From positions 1,126,501 through 1,190,500 of the forward strand of contig JAQFVV010012544.1 of NCBI GenBank assembly GCA_028023455.1: DNA of 64,000 nt, given 5' to 3'. Positions 12,546 to 25,925 of this stretch are shown piece after piece (position 1 is the first letter of the stretch; every line of letters begins with the position of its first letter). The notes under the pieces are model-generated. The model had not been told where the DNA came from. It did not search any database and was given only the letters and a program-made list of their open reading frames with translations. Source of the DNA: Epiperipatus broadwayi (lineage: Eukaryota; Onychophora; Udeonychophora; Euonychophora; Peripatidae). The position numbers were made by a program, and so were the translations under genes.

Positions 12546-14148
12546 ATATATATTATACTGTAATCATCACAAATATCAATCCTGAGTTGATGTGGCAAAT
12601 TATTGTACCAGTAAGTGGTATGTTATAGTGGGTGTACAGAGTTCACCTACAGTGAATTCAGATGATGACCAATCATCATAATCTCACAGTTAAGTAGCCA
12701 AACTATTGTAATAATATGGCATCATATCATCCAGTTAGTGTTATACCATAATCTTAGCATCTATACACAAGTAGCTGGCCCATTACTATGTAGCTATAAT
12801 TAACTGTTTGTGTTTTATTATTCGGGATGGGATGATTAATATTCATCTCTTGGAACATCATCTAGTTCCCACCCCTATAAGATTGGTCTCTGTGTCTTAG
12901 AGTCAATTTGCCTATATTGGGAGATTAACTACTAGACTAGCTCATAAAAAAATCATATACACTGTTATTATGTGCATATTTGCTTTGCTATATAAATAAT
13001 TTCTGGTGATACTATCACTCCCATCCTCCTTCAAAGGCACAATAGAGAATTAGACCCTAAATACATACACAGCCACTTGAGGATTGCCACATATATCATA
13101 TAAATACCTCTATGACTAAGATTTTACATATCATTACTAAAATTACCCTTTTCATATTTTTACTATGGTTCATAATGTATTATCTGATTTATGAGTAACA
13201 TTTCTAAGGAGTTTTGTAGTGGATAAATAAACACATATAAGCAGTTTAATTTCAACATCAGATTCATGCTTTATTCTAACATTACAAAATAATGTGTACA
13301 TCCCCAAAACAATTAATTAAGATAAAATTAATTATAGAATTTCTAAACATTTAATGATTAATAATAAAAAGAAAAAGGTAAAAAATGTGCAAGCATCAAA
13401 CATCTTTTAATTATGGTATTTAAATGCCATTTTACCTAGCTAAATAATTTAGTCCCTGTGACATTCATATAATTAATAAACAAAAGCAAAAATGCATCTC
13501 CATTCACAGCTCTACCTAATTTCTGCCTTTACTAAATTATTATCATTGCATACCCCCCCCTTTATCAGTTTTACTTTACACCTGCCCATTACTGCTATGC
13601 ATCTATGTACATATACACATCATCTAGGGTTTAAACTATTCCCAAAAAATGTTTACATGAATATTTCCAAGAAAAAAATGAACATCTATTTTAAAATGAA
13701 TTATATCAAAATACATCCATAAATATGTGTGCAAACAATTGAAATAAAAATAATAGCATTATAATAACATAATATTTAGCAATAACACAAGCCTTAACTA
13801 CTAAGACCTATTTTAATATTTGAGGAGAAAGAGAGAGGATTGAAAAAAATAAAATGTCAATAATTAGTAAAATTTAGTTGTATATTACCAATTTCTTAAG
13901 TTCCTGCATGTATATATGAACATTGATTATCACACTTGAAGTTCCTTGGTAATAATGACAGAGAAAAAAGAACATAAAACATATTTTTATCACACACTGA
14001 TTACTGCATACAAATTTTCTTCAAGTTAGCATGGTTACTATTTTCAACATAATTGTTAAAATAATAGAAAATTCATGGTATTGATATAAATAGTTGATAT
14101 CTAAACTTATTCACAGACAATTCTGAACTTAAATTAAAGCAGGCTTTG
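12546..14148. other. No gene recognised
   Basis: A/T-rich with slightly more balanced sequence around 12,840-13,100. No open frame or known repeat could be supported. Confidence 0.45.
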
Positions 14149-14345
14149 GTCATGATTTTGTTTTCCTCTGATATTTTCTTTCCCAAAGGGGATGGAGGTA
14201 GATACTGTACTCATCACTTCTTATGTGGTCAACCCTGGATGTGTTTCTCTGGTCTCCCATTCAGATGGGCCTGGACTCTGGTGGGATGGCTTCCAAAGCC
14301 CTTCAGACAAAGCAATCTAGAGTTCAGAACTGTATATCTTTTTAA
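14149..14345. other. Local G+C-richer island, identity unknown
   Basis: About 200 bp clearly richer in G and C than the neighbouring DNA. The plus frame is open for 72 codons (14,146-14,364), with four Cys and seven Trp, and is preceded by a TTTTCTTTCCCAAAG acceptor-like site. The minus frames are interrupted. No family was recognised. It could be an exon, a host-derived pseudogene or a repeat fragment. Confidence 0.3.
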
Positions 14346-14748
14346 ATTTTTCACAATACAATAGATGAAATGAGTTGATTACACCAGTTCAGGGGGAAAC
14401 AATAATAATGCTCTGTTTCAGCTTCTCTCTGGTATTTATTAATTTTGTTTTACTGATGTCACTGGTCTCTTAATTAAACTAACCTCTTGATGGTGATATG
14501 TGATTGAAGGTATCTACTATCTACTTGGATGATTTGAAATATTTTTATCTTGGATCTGTCAACTCATGATTAATTAGTAGCTGAGTTCAAACTAGCTTGG
14601 TGGCCAAATACAATCATTAGTGGTCTCTTTTATTTCACACATTTGTTAATGAGTTTCTCTCTCATTTTTTTTCTCTCTCCTTTTTCTTTCTAGAATATTA
14701 ACATACAAAAATAGAAATAATATATAAATTTTAAAAAAAGTGTCTTAC

Positions 14749-14789
14749 CTTGAAATATTAATTGATTCTCTTCACTTGTATGCAGACAT
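14749..14789 (-). CDS. Small internal exon candidate (41 bp, phase 2-1)
   Basis: The minus-strand donor is strong (TTTCAAG|GTAAGAC). The acceptor (AATCTAGCTTAG) is weak in pyrimidines. Only one frame is open; it encodes CLHTSEENQLIFQ flanked by split codons. The incoming phase 2 matches the outgoing phase of the exon at 30,411-30,507, and the outgoing phase 1 matches the exon at 6,354-6,527. That phase agreement, plus the donor, is the main support. No domain can be named from 13 residues. Confidence 0.35.
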
Positions 14790-15054
14790 CTAAGCTAGAT
14801 TATTTCATACACATAATCAGAAGATGATTCCAAATATATAGCTAAAATTAGCAGAAATCTTTCACTTCATCTCCAGTTCATTTTTAATTATGTATGCTAT
14901 CAGTAATTTTTAATCATATATATATATATACATGAATAAATCAAACACACACAACAACAAAAAAATCTCTCTACTACTTTTTTTCTGGAATAATTGAGTC
15001 TTACCCTACAATATGTATATAAAATATACTTGTATTAAAACATTACTAATTCAG

Positions 15055-15494
15055 CTTATATTCTGCCCATCCCTTTCCCTTCTTTGTGTATTTAAATGGA
15101 CAAGGTAGTATATATGAGGTGCAGAATGACATATAGTCAACATGGGAATGACAATAACTTTGTCATTAACAAGGGACTTGGGTGATCCATCATCAGATTT
15201 TTAATGGTATAAATGGCTGAAGAGTTGTAGGTTGAAGTAGATTGAAGCCTGTCTATTAAAATGTAAAGATTTGCTATGTTAATATAAACTGAACATTGAT
15301 TATATATGTGTGTGGGAGATGATGATCTGGGTCAACTGATGAATGCTGATTCAGCATGAAATATGTATATTGGATATCACTTTTCTTTTTTTATGTGTGT
15401 GTCATCATGTGTATCAATTATAAAAGATAGAGTGGATGGCTGAGAGGAGCTTTTAAAGTATGTGTTCAAATGCCCTCTATTACATCTAGACTCT

Positions 15495-15497
<3 letters not shown>
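15055..15497 (+). mobile_element. Hammerhead-bearing short repeat, full-length copy
   Basis: Same order as the 5,415 copy: 5' body starting TTCTGCCCATCCC, the ATCATCAGATTTTTAATGG block, GCCTGTC, the hammerhead, then a tRNA-like tail with TGTTCAAATGCC. It is followed directly by a long (TA)n run, as several other copies end in TA-rich sequence. Confidence 0.65.
15332..15373 (+). ncRNA. Type I hammerhead ribozyme, intact core
   Basis: CTGATGA at 15,336-15,342, stem II ATGCT/AGCAT with all five pairs Watson-Crick, GAAA at 15,358-15,361, stem III ATATGTAT, cleavage nucleotide A at 15,369. Stem I is short (TCAA with TTGG, one G-T pair). Confidence 0.55.

Positions 15498-15580
<83 letters not shown>
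15498..15580. repeat. (TA)n microsatellite
   Basis: About 83 bp of uninterrupted TA, directly following the hammerhead repeat. Confidence 0.95.
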
Positions 15581-15585
<5 letters not shown>

Positions 15586-17540
15586 CAAATGCTAGCAACT
15601 AATCGGTTCTTGTAATACATAATTGCAGCTATATTCAATAAACTAATAGAATATCAGGAAACTAGAAATCTATTCTCAAGTTAATACTACATGCAAATAA
15701 AATTATGCTTAAACTGATTTGGTACTTTATCAACCAAAATATTAAACAAGTACTGATCCTTCCAATAAATAATATAAAACTTTTGTAATTTTTAACTGTT
15801 TTGTGAGATAAAACTTGGATATCAAATGGCCAAAAAATAATTATATTTGATTAACATTATGTTTGGTAAGTACATTTTTGTATAGAGTTCATTTATGAAT
15901 AGAATTTGGAATTTATATGTATATACATCAATACCTGAACAATTAATAATTATTACAATATTAATATTTAAAATTGCTTAGTCAAATCTTTCTTTGACAA
16001 AGATGCACTGCATTAAAGTCTGCCTAAAGAATTTTAAACATTAGTGTCCTAATAATGATTAATTGGTCATAATATAGATTTACACTTCACTACCTTTTAA
16101 ATATTATTGCTATATGTCATCACTATTATAGGACTAAAATTTAACTTTATTTTTCTATTTATTAAGAGTCTAATTGAATTTAAATGTTACATGATAATAT
16201 AAATATGCAAAACATTAGTTATTTTAATAGTTTAAACGGCTTTCATTAGATGTCCAGTAATAATGGATATTTGTTTTATATAATAACTATAGTATATGAA
16301 GATACTGGTAGTTGTATCACATAGGAATTTATGTATATATAAAATCAATTTTAATCTTTTCAGATCACTTTTATTTACAAGCTACTTTTGGAAGCACCTC
16401 CGAAATTTTACCAAAGGTGTCATGTACACATTTTTACTTTAATCCTTTGAAATTTTTAATCTACAAAGATTTTTAAAAATGGATAAAGAAAGATATACAA
16501 GCATTACTAAAAAGATTTTCAATTTTCATTCTTGTTTGTTTTTTTTAATTTCAAAATCAGAATAATAATACAATATTAATATTTATTTAGACCTTTAATG
16601 TTTTAATTTCTAATAAAATTCTGTTTTAAATTCAGAATTATTTAACCCTTTACTTATTCTTTTTATTCCAAGTGAAATGTAGAAAATATCTATAAAAATT
16701 TATTTCTGTGCTTATTTCAACTTTTCCTTTACTTTATATATATATATAGTGTATGAACACAACTATGTTGCAGTGTGCCATGTAACCCAGATGGTTCTTA
16801 TATATTTTTTGATGTTAAACATTATTTTAACATTTTTAAAATAATATCTCAGTTTAAAATTACTTTAATGCTTACTTATAATATTTTGAAAAATTTTTGG
16901 CTATCACCCCAGGTACTGGTGACCCCATCCTGTTACAAATGACTACCTAGCTGAAGCTGATGATGATTATGTACTGTGGCAATCATTATAAAAGGATGCC
17001 CAAGATAATGCTGATGATGATCACATACTGGTGATCATCACTTCAAAATGATCAATTTGATCTCAAACCACAACTGAGAAAAAAAAAAGTTTGCAATTTA
17101 TGTAGAATTAATTTTAAAAATTACTGTGAAATAGGTGACAAGAGTATTGATGTTGATTATAAATTATAAAATAGTAGTTTTTATGTATGTTTAAAGAGGT
17201 TCATGTTTGAAGTTATATGGAAAGTCTATGATTTTGGAGATTGGATTGTATGTTTTATTGTTGAAGTGAATTTAGCTGTACTTTTAGTTTTGATGATGGG
17301 TGGAGATTTTTGTCATTAGCTTGAGAATGCAGTGTTTTTATACAATTCTATGAGATGTTCTATCTCGGATATTTGCTCCAACCCATTTTCTGTATTCATC
17401 TTGTTTATCACAGAGCAGTTAACATAGTTCTTCCATGATTCCAGCCTCTATGTCTCCAAAGAAAAGAAGCAAAGCATAGTTTTGTATTTCACTATATTAT
17501 TCTTATGCAAGCTAGGGACTGATTTCTATCCACTTTTAAC
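15581..17540. other. No gene recognised
   Basis: A/T-rich. A short more balanced patch at 16,900-17,060 repeats GCTGATGATGAT-type words and may be a decayed element, but it could not be identified. Confidence 0.45.
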
Positions 17541-17844
<304 letters not shown>

Positions 17845-20800
17845 CAAAATAGTGATAAAGATATGTGTAAAAGATTTGGTTCAGCATGAAATGTGAATCT
17901 TAGGAAAAATAAGTCTTTTTTTTACTTGTCTTTGGTTATATGTTTATTATTGCATTCCTCTACAAGTTGTTAAACGCGAATAGAAACTAGTTCCTACCTT
18001 GCGTGAGAATGGTGTAATGAAAATTACACTACAGGAAGATTTTTCATTATGTGTTACATATATTGATATTGCCGACGCATATTTTTGCAATCCATACCTT
18101 TAATTATTTCCCAGTTTGATAACACACAGTAATTTTAAACTCTGTAATAATTTTTAATTATTTTTTTACTCAGTACTTGTCATATCATTAATTTATATAT
18201 CTATTAGGCTGAGGTTTAGTGGAAACATGCGATTGACTACTGGAATGATGTCAATGAGATGTTTTCACCTCTGTGTGTGTATATATATATACTGAATGCA
18301 TGTTAAAAATTTTCATGTTTACAAACAAGTGTTTTAAGTACTTAATTGTAGACAATTTAATAAACATTATCTACTATAATAATGATTTTAGATCATGATA
18401 TAATATTTTTTTGAAATTTGATTTTATTTCCAATAATTAAAATATTTTTAGTTTGCAGATATTTTATTACAAACACGGTATTTAATTTTTCAAGATTTAT
18501 TATTTTTAAATCATAAATCGATTCTTGATAATTTTTACATTTGTTTTTATGAAAAAAAAATATTGAAAGTAAAATTAATGATTGATTAATAAAAGAGAAA
18601 GGACAAGAAATTAAGGTAGATATAAAACCAATCCTAAATAAAAGGTAAATTTAAACTATTTAATTGGCTGATTATTATGGCAATCTGCAGTCTTTATGAT
18701 GTAGTTAACAGGAACTCTTAAATAAGATTGTAGATAAAAGTATCTAACTAAATTTCATGCTTGAAAATTGAGTTTTAACTATATTCTTCTCTTGGGTGTT
18801 GATAGTTTCTTAGAAAATAGCCATTAACCTTCTCTTATAATGAGTTTGTATTAGTCTCATTACTGAAGGGTTTACTACAGAAAGGAGAAGCTCTTATTGA
18901 AAAAAAAAAATGCTTCGATTTTCAAATGCTAATTAATTTCAAAATATTTTATCTTTCTAGTTTTAAGTGTTACATTTTATTTTTGCCTTTAAGAAAAAAA
19001 CTACATTTAAAATAAATGAATAAATTTGTGAAATGATTTTATTAAAAAATACTCTATTAAGTAAAAAGATTTGCATTTGTAATATTAATAATAATATGTT
19101 TATACTGTATTTATAATTTTAAAATATTTTAATTTTACACATTTTTGTTAAATGCTTAGTTTTTGAACTATAAATCTTTTTAAATATTATATACATCTGG
19201 AATTATAAACCGGTTTTTAATAATATCTATGATTATTCTTATATATAATATATAAAATGAAAACGCATATACGGTGCATTCTGTTGTTTTAGTATGTAAG
19301 CAAATACATAAATAAGTTATTCAACGCAAATGTTATATTAATACTAAAAAAAGAATTTAGATGTAGTGTTTTCCTAGTCTCTTCATTGTAAATAGAAGTA
19401 AAAGTATTAATGTTTATTACAGGGTTCATATTATAGCATAGAGAGCATGTTTTCTAAATTTATGGAAATATAACTTCATTCAAAAAACATGCCCCAAATA
19501 TTTCTAAAAGTAGTTCTCTATTATTTATAATATGTATATAATTTGAGAAGTAAAATATTAAAAATTGTTTTGTGTTAGTATAATAGTCATTGTTAAATAA
19601 TATATATATATTGTAGTAGTGGCATTATATGAGGTAATAGGTAAAGAAAATGTATAACAATAAAGATATACAAATCATCCAAATTTCAAAAGAACATGGA
19701 AATTAAAGCAGCAAAAGCATGCAATAAATAAATAAAGTAAAATAAAAAAATTGAGTGTGTGTGCACATTAGATGATATTGCTAATATTGTATACTTGTTT
19801 AAAGATTAAAATGTGGTATTGCAAAATGAAAATTTAGTAGTCATAGTTTTGACCATGTATATGCATATATAAAAAGTCATTCATATGTACAATGGATAAG
19901 AAAATCTTTTACTACTTAAATTGTTAATTTGGGAGTTCTGAATCATTTGGAAAGAGTTGAGAATTCAAATCAAGTTAGCTTAGTAAATCAGCTGAACAGA
20001 AAGAGATTAAACTATTGCAAGCTATTAATAATGAAAATTAATATTTATTGAGATATAAAACAAAGAAATAAAGTTTTGAGTTAATTTGAGAGCTAGTCTT
20101 TAATAAATGTAAATTTTATTGTTCATAAACTTTCCATAAGTATTTCAAACAAATTGTTAGCAATTAAATATTACTAAAATTAATGTGTATATGGAAAATT
20201 GGGTGCTGATTTAGTTTGTGTTCACAGCCATTTTGAAATCTAAAGACCAGCCAAAACTACAACTGACATATTTAACCAATAAATGACATAAATATTGAAT
20301 AAAAGTACTTTAAATTCATATTTTAGAAATTATAAGTTAATAAAAAAAATATGCTTTATTTCATATGGGTATATAGTATAATCTTTTAGTATTTGGAAAA
20401 GTTTTATTATTATTATTATTTTAATATTTAATTTATCTAAGTGTAGTTGTAACAAACTTCAGTTTTTATAAAGTTAAATATTGTTCAAAGTGAGAAAAAG
20501 GAAATATAATAATAATTAAGTTGTTTTATTTTGACACTTTTAACTAAATGAAACATCAAAGAAGTCAAAAAAAGTCATATCATCATTGAGTAAAAACAAA
20601 TCAATATATTTTTAGAAAAACATCTAACAATGTTTTGGATTTAATTAAATACGAATGCCACATGGGTAGGTGATATGTATATAAAAACGAATAGTCATTT
20701 GAAAAAGTTGTAGTTGCATTTGGGTCAATTGAAGGCAAAAATTTAGTTGCTAGTCAACAGTAAAGTTAGTTTCCAGAAAAATTAGAAAGCCTAGTATTAG

Positions 20801-21547
20801 TACACATAAATTATATTACTTCACTAAAGCTATAGCAAAAATCATTGTAGGGAAAAATATATCGTTAACTAATGAAACAAAGATAAGCCAGAATTGAAAA
20901 ATTATATGTTTTCATTATTGTTTTTCAGTTATTGTATGGAAAATTTATTCATCATTTATATACTATAAAATTGTGTGATAAGCACAAAATTTCATTTAAA
21001 TGCTATCTATGATATAGGAATTTAATCTCTAGAGTATAAATGGAATATAATTTTAAAATATTTTATTATTTGCCCAAGGCCTATTCTGGAAGATGAAATG
21101 TATCTCTGATTCAATAATCTATCAATGAAAAAGCTACAGAAAAAATGAAATTCAGTAAAAGTATTCATATAAAAAAGATGTTATGGAAAAATTATAATAA
21201 TAAAGAATAAAATTCAGAAAAGCTACTAATATAGAAATATGACTATGGAGAAAACTAACACTTGGAAAAAAAATCTCTGAACTAGAAAATTTAACCTTGC
21301 AAAAAAAAAAAAAAAGAATTATTTTGAGCACTAATCAAAGAGTGAATTACTCAAAATAGACCATGCATGATAAAAATAAAACAATAACAATATTAATAGT
21401 AAACATAAAAAGATAATATTAAAAGTAAAATATGGAGACAATCTTGATTTAAATTATATATTTAAAATCATTAATAATTGCAGTTATACCACTAAACATC
21501 GCATAATCACTATTTCTCATGCTAGCACATTACTGTTATTAAAACAG
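17845..21547. other. No gene recognised; possible hammerhead-repeat scrap at the left
   Basis: At about 17,873-17,940 the words TTTGGTTCAGCATGAAAT and a following TTACTTGTC resemble the 3' half of the hammerhead repeat family, with the ribozyme 5' half lost into the ATCT array. The remainder is A/T-rich with no supported gene. Confidence 0.35.
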
Positions 21548-21651
21548 GCAAAACTCTCCATACAGTAGTGCCACTCAGTGCCAACCAGAGTAATTAATGG
21601 AAGCCAGAAGGCTTGTGCATAAAATCCCTATCTAGTGTCTATTCATCCAAT

Positions 21652-21693
21652 ATCCCCAGACTAGTTTCTGGCTTGTGGCCTTTGTCAGTGAGG
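21652..21693 (-). ncRNA. Penelope-type hammerhead, core mutated
   Basis: Minus strand: TCCTCA / TGGGGA stem I, CTGACAA (G8 changed to A), GGC/GCC stem II, GAAAC-TA-GTC. The changed core base should inactivate it. Confidence 0.5.
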
Positions 21694-21739
21694 AGCTTTG
21701 TATCTGAGAGCACTAGATGCAGTACTCTCAGATCCAAAC

Positions 21740-21781
21740 TCATCACTGACGAAGGCCACAAGCCAGAAACTAGTCTGAGGA
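21740..21781 (+). ncRNA. Penelope-type hammerhead, core intact, stem I mismatch
   Basis: CTGACGA at 21,746-21,752 (allowed, position 7 is free), stem II GGC-CACAA-GCC with an A-A mismatch next to the core, GAAA at 21,766-21,769, stem III C-TA-G, cleavage nucleotide C at 21,775. Stem I TCATCA pairs with TGAGGA with one mismatch. Confidence 0.5.
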
Positions 21782-21890
21782 TATTGGATGAGTAGGCACT
21801 AGATAGGGATTTTATGCACAAGTCTTCTGGAATCCATTGATTACTCAGGTTGGAACTGAGTGGCATTACTGAATGGAGAGATTTGTCTGT

Positions 21891-23194
21891 TTTAATTGCA
21901 GTTATGTTAACTAAATATATTTCAAAACACTAGCATTTAATAGATAATAGAATAATTAATTTTTAAACTCTGTATCATTACTTTATCTTTTTTTCTTATT
22001 TTTTTGAATATTGCATAATATTTATTTTAATATTTTTTTTTATATACGAGATACTAAACCATGTAAATTTTTGCTTTAAGGAGATATTGTTTGAAATTTT
22101 TAAAGGATTAATGGAAGAAAAAGAAGGGTAACAAGAAATATATGCAGAATAAGCACTACTTATGAATTTATAAAGAACATAAGGCAAATTGTGGTTTACA
22201 CTTCAAATTTCTTTGTATTTTTCATAATTTATTATTCTTGTATGTGTGTATAAATTAGACAATAAAGTACTATTATTTATATAACTAAAATTTTATGGAA
22301 AAATTATAGCAGTAACATCTACTCAAAACATATAATTAAATAAGAGAATTTAAGTGAGCTTAGAACAGATCTAACACAGGTTTGGAATTGTTATTTTTGG
22401 CAACTTTTATTTTAACTTGGTAATCAATTTCTTAATAATTTAAAATTTGCTGTGTGTAATAAAAATAATTTACAGATCACTTTAATTAATTAAAAATTCC
22501 AATCACTAGTTGTCTTGTAATGTCATAACGAACTTTTGTATAACAATATGTGGTTAGACAAGATTGAAAAAAGATATGAATATATCAATGTAGACTAACT
22601 CAAACTGTTAAACATATTAAATATTTAAATTAACATATGTAGAAATAGGGATATGCCAGCATATTGCACAAGATGAGGAGAAAATACTTAAAAAAACAAT
22701 CATTAATTATGTCAAAATAAATTATATTTTCATTTAAATGTTATTTATGTTTTATATATTTGTCTTAAACAAATAATTTGTAATGACTTATTTGATATTA
22801 TTCCTTAAGATCTTGTTTTACTCTGATCCCAGTTGAATTTGTATAAATTTATTGTTTTTAGATGGTGTACATTTGAATCTTATTCAAATTCACATTTGCT
22901 CTAAACATATATAACAAAAATCTGCTGCAGTTTTTAATTAATATTCTATACACTGCTTTTATTGTGCATGTATTCTAGTATATCACTGATCAAAAAGGTA
23001 TTAGTTGTAAATATTTGTAATTAGACATTGGATAATAAAATACAGTGCATCCATAATAAAGTAATAACATTATAACAAGAACAAGAAGTAAATTTGAATT
23101 TGAGTTAATTTATTCTTTTTTAACATTTAACAGATTGAATATACACATATAGAAATATTCAAGTGCATATTGCTAGATAAAAATTAAATAGAAA
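21891..23194. other. No gene recognised
   Basis: A/T-rich with long T-runs near 22,005-22,045. No supported gene. Confidence 0.5.
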
Positions 23195-23470
23195 TTATTT
23201 AAATCACCCATCCAAATGTTAAGATATTTCAGCAACACCTTCTGTCAATAAACATAAAGTCTGAACCTAGCCAAACTCAAAAGGATATTCTCTTCAGTTT
23301 TATGCTATATTGATATTATAGATTGAAATTGTATACTCTTTGTTTGAATAGATCTGAATTTTAATATATAACATTATTACAGCATATGACTAAAGAAAAT
23401 ATGCTTTTGAGTTTGTCTTTTGAGGTTCAGGATGTTGCTGACATATCTTAACATTTAGATGAGTAATATA
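23195..23470. repeat. Small fold-back (MITE-like) element
   Basis: The left arm at about 23,205-23,300 (CATCCAAATGTTAAGATAT, CAGCAACA, CTGAACCT, CAAACTCAAAAG) is matched in inverse by 23,375-23,465. The spacer is about 75 bp. No coding. It is followed by a direct duplication of a TA run plus ATTTGACATTTTCTTTTAAT at 23,470-23,555. Confidence 0.6.
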
Positions 23471-23555
23471 TATATATAATTTGACATTTTCTTTTAATGT
23501 TATTGATATATATATATATTAATATATATATATATATAATTTGACATTTTCTTTT

Positions 23556-23830
23556 AATTAAATTGAAAGGCCAAAACCTCTCACATGTGCTTGCTTGTAT
23601 GACAGACAATCAGATGTAATGATAGCTCTTTGAGCGGCTCTCAAATCACAACACAAGACAGAGATTTTACAAGAAAAGGGTGGTTCCCACCCTTTCCCTA
23701 TTTAACTTTCCATATATATGCCAGTCCAAAGCATTTTGACTTGAGAGCATGAAGCCCCAAATATCTTCATATTTAACTCACTGAGTCTTGTTTATAAATA
23801 TGCAGTGCAAAATCTTACAATTTATTGCGC
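23556..23830 (+). repeat. Dispersed repeat, copy 1 (partner at 56,038)
   Basis: It begins TTGAAAGGCCAAAACCTCTC and shares, in order, CAGATGTAATGA, a CTCTCAA block, CAATGG/ACCC-rich middle, a TTTAA...ATATATA promoter-like patch, CCAG-CCA-GCATTTTGA and GAGAGCATGAAGC with the sequence at 56,038-56,300. The opening word recurs at 23,913. It could be an LTR or a short element; no coding was seen. Confidence 0.45.
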
Positions 23831-25297
23831 AGTAGTTTTCAGATGTTATAAATTAACAGTAATGTATGTAAATAATATTATTTATAATGCACAAACAGTT
23901 TGAAATTAAATTGAAAGGCTGAAACCTTTAGTAAACCTATATGTGGAATAAAATTGTTCTTTAATAAAGATTTTTTGGTACTTACGTAAAATGCCTGCCA
24001 GAAACCTTGCAGGCATTTTTTTTTTAAATAATCCATTGTCATGGTCTTTCAACATATGGTATAAATAATATTGCTGACTCAAATTACCATATTCAATATT
24101 TACTTTTTTTTATTTATTAAAATGACAAAAAAACATAAAAGTTCAAAGGATTGTAATTAAAAGAATTTTAATGTACATGCAATAAACAAAAAAAAACATG
24201 ATTAGGCAAAATATAAAAAATGGTCTTATTCATATTGACTGACAAACATCACTATTCTGGCAGGCACTATCCCATAATTTTGAAAATATTCCACTGCATC
24301 TTCTTCCGTCTACAGAAGATTTCAAATTTTAATAATACTTCCAAGAATGATAAAATCAAAAAGGAATGTTAAACAATAACGATTTCAGTTAACAAGTGTT
24401 ATAAAAATCACATTAGCCATGTAAAACATGTTAAGGGTTCTCCATGTGTTCAAGTCTGAACGTTATGTTGAGAATGGAATTGATAAAAAAAAGGAATTTA
24501 ATTGTTTTTAAACTAACATTCAACTTAAAATAGTTAAGTGTTTTATTTTAAACAATCCATTTTCAGTATCAAAGTATTTGTTTACGTTTTTTTTTTTTAC
24601 GACATTATTTTCTCAAACACGGTCAAAGTATTTGTTTACATTTTTTTCTCCAAATTATTAACATGTGTAGCTTGTTAACTTTAAAAAGTATTAACAAAGA
24701 TATTCTAAATTGAATGGTAATTTTATAAAATTTGAATACATTTTCTAATAAATTTCATTCACCACGTAACTGTCAAACATTAACACATGGTGAGCTCTTA
24801 ATACGTGATCAACACTTAATACCTGGCTAAAATTATTGTGATTTTTTTTTAATATTCGATAACTGAAATTATTTTTTTTTTTTTTTTAGCATTCCTGTTT
24901 TGCTTTATCATTTTTGGAAATGTAATTAAAATTGAAATCTTTTATCAACAGAACAAGGAAATATTTTCAAAATTATGGGAAAGTGTTTGCTTGCCCGAAA
25001 AGTAAAGTCTGTCCAGTGGCATGAATAATCACATTTTATAGTTTGCAGGTACTGTGGTATTAAAGCTGCAATATGAAGAATTATAATCGTTTAATCATTA
25101 AATTAATTAGGTTATTAAATCAAAAACATATTTTAAAATCTACATTTAAAAAAAACAATTTAACAAAAAAAAAATACAAAAACATTATAAAAAACAAAAA
25201 CAAGTTATAATCACGTTAACTTGCTGTCGCTTGTATTTATGATCAATAGATGCATAAACATTTGGAGTCAGTGTTTAGATCTAGTTTCTAGCTCTAT

Positions 25298-25344
25298 CCT
25301 TCACTGATGATAGCAAATTAGCTTGAAATCAGCTGATCTGAGGG
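25298..25344 (+). ncRNA. Hammerhead ribozyme of a third sequence type
   Basis: Stem I CCTTCA (25,298-25,303) pairs with TGAGGG (25,339-25,344), six pairs with one G-T. Core CTGATGA is at 25,304-25,310. Stem II AGC-AAATTA-GCT is flanked by a T-T mismatch. GAAA is at 25,325-25,328. Stem III is ATCA-GC-TGAT, self-complementary, and the cleavage nucleotide is C at 25,338. All core bases are present; the mismatch at the base of stem II would weaken it. Confidence 0.5.
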
Positions 25345-25561
25345 TGGGCAAAATGAAAGAGATAGTAAATTCTGACTCTTTTGTCGTTTATGTAAACAAA
25401 CATATGCTTGGTTGGTGTTTTTGGTAAAATGCCATCTATTGAAAAGCATTAATGTGAAGAATAGTTAAAATGCATGTTTTAATAGAGTGTGTGTTTGTAC
25501 TTGCATATTCTGCATAATCTATTTTAATACAGTGTACAGGCTTACACCTGCATTTATATAT

Positions 25562-25925
25562 ATAATATATGTGAGATTCGAACTCAGACTTTCACACGAT
25601 CTACAACTCTCAGTGCCATCTTATATTGCTGACTCATCTGATCACATACATCTTGAAAAGATAAATAATCACTAATATACATATTTCTTGCTAAACCAGC
25701 ACTCATTAAAGTATGAAGATTGGTTATCTTAATATAAAGCTGAGTACTAATTGTATATATGTATGGAGATGATAATGTGAATCAACTGATGAGTGCTGGT
25801 TTAGCACGAAATACATATATTGGTGATTATTTATCTTTTCAACATGTGTAGGATCAGGTGAGTCAGCAATATAAGATGGCACTGAGAATTGTAGGTCGTG
25901 TGAAAGTCTGAGTTCGAATCCCACA
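25562..25925. repeat. Head-to-head 3' halves of the hammerhead short repeat, inside the fold-back
   Basis: Minus piece 25,562-25,705 and plus piece 25,710-25,925. The plus piece keeps the whole hammerhead and the box-B-like tail (GAGTTCGAATCCC, a perfect match to the tRNA box B core). The minus piece breaks within the hammerhead. Confidence 0.6.
25781..25824 (+). ncRNA. Type I hammerhead ribozyme, best-paired stem II of its family
   Basis: Stem I ATCAA/TTGGT, CTGATGA at 25,786-25,792, stem II GTGCT/AGCAC with five Watson-Crick pairs, GAAA at 25,808-25,811, stem III ATACATAT, cleavage nucleotide A at 25,819. In this copy stem II is better paired than in the 5,695 copy (G-C instead of G-T). 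Confidence 0.6.

Larger units (their letters stand above)
21548..21890. mobile_element. Penelope-type terminal repeat fragments, head to head
   Basis: An inverted repeat with its axis near 21,716. Each arm (about 21,548-21,700 and 21,735-21,890) runs from the hammerhead motif through GGATATTGGATGA, a block with GATAGGGATTTTATGCACA, and CATTGATTACTC to a CTGAGTGGCA block. The same unit occurs at 46,285-46,480 and, more decayed, at 47,540-48,215. Hammerheads of this GAAAC-NN-GTC form are known from Penelope-like retroelements, which supports the assignment. No Penelope coding sequence is present here. Confidence 0.55.

Noticed and set aside
15377-15598. Open frame of repeated Tyr-Ile across a TA run
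   Set aside because: Microsatellite artefact; the same applies at 27,961-28,256.
21613-21866. Overlapping open frames on both strands with similar peptides
   Set aside because: They mirror each other because the segment is an inverted repeat of Penelope-type termini with hammerhead motifs; it is not protein coding.
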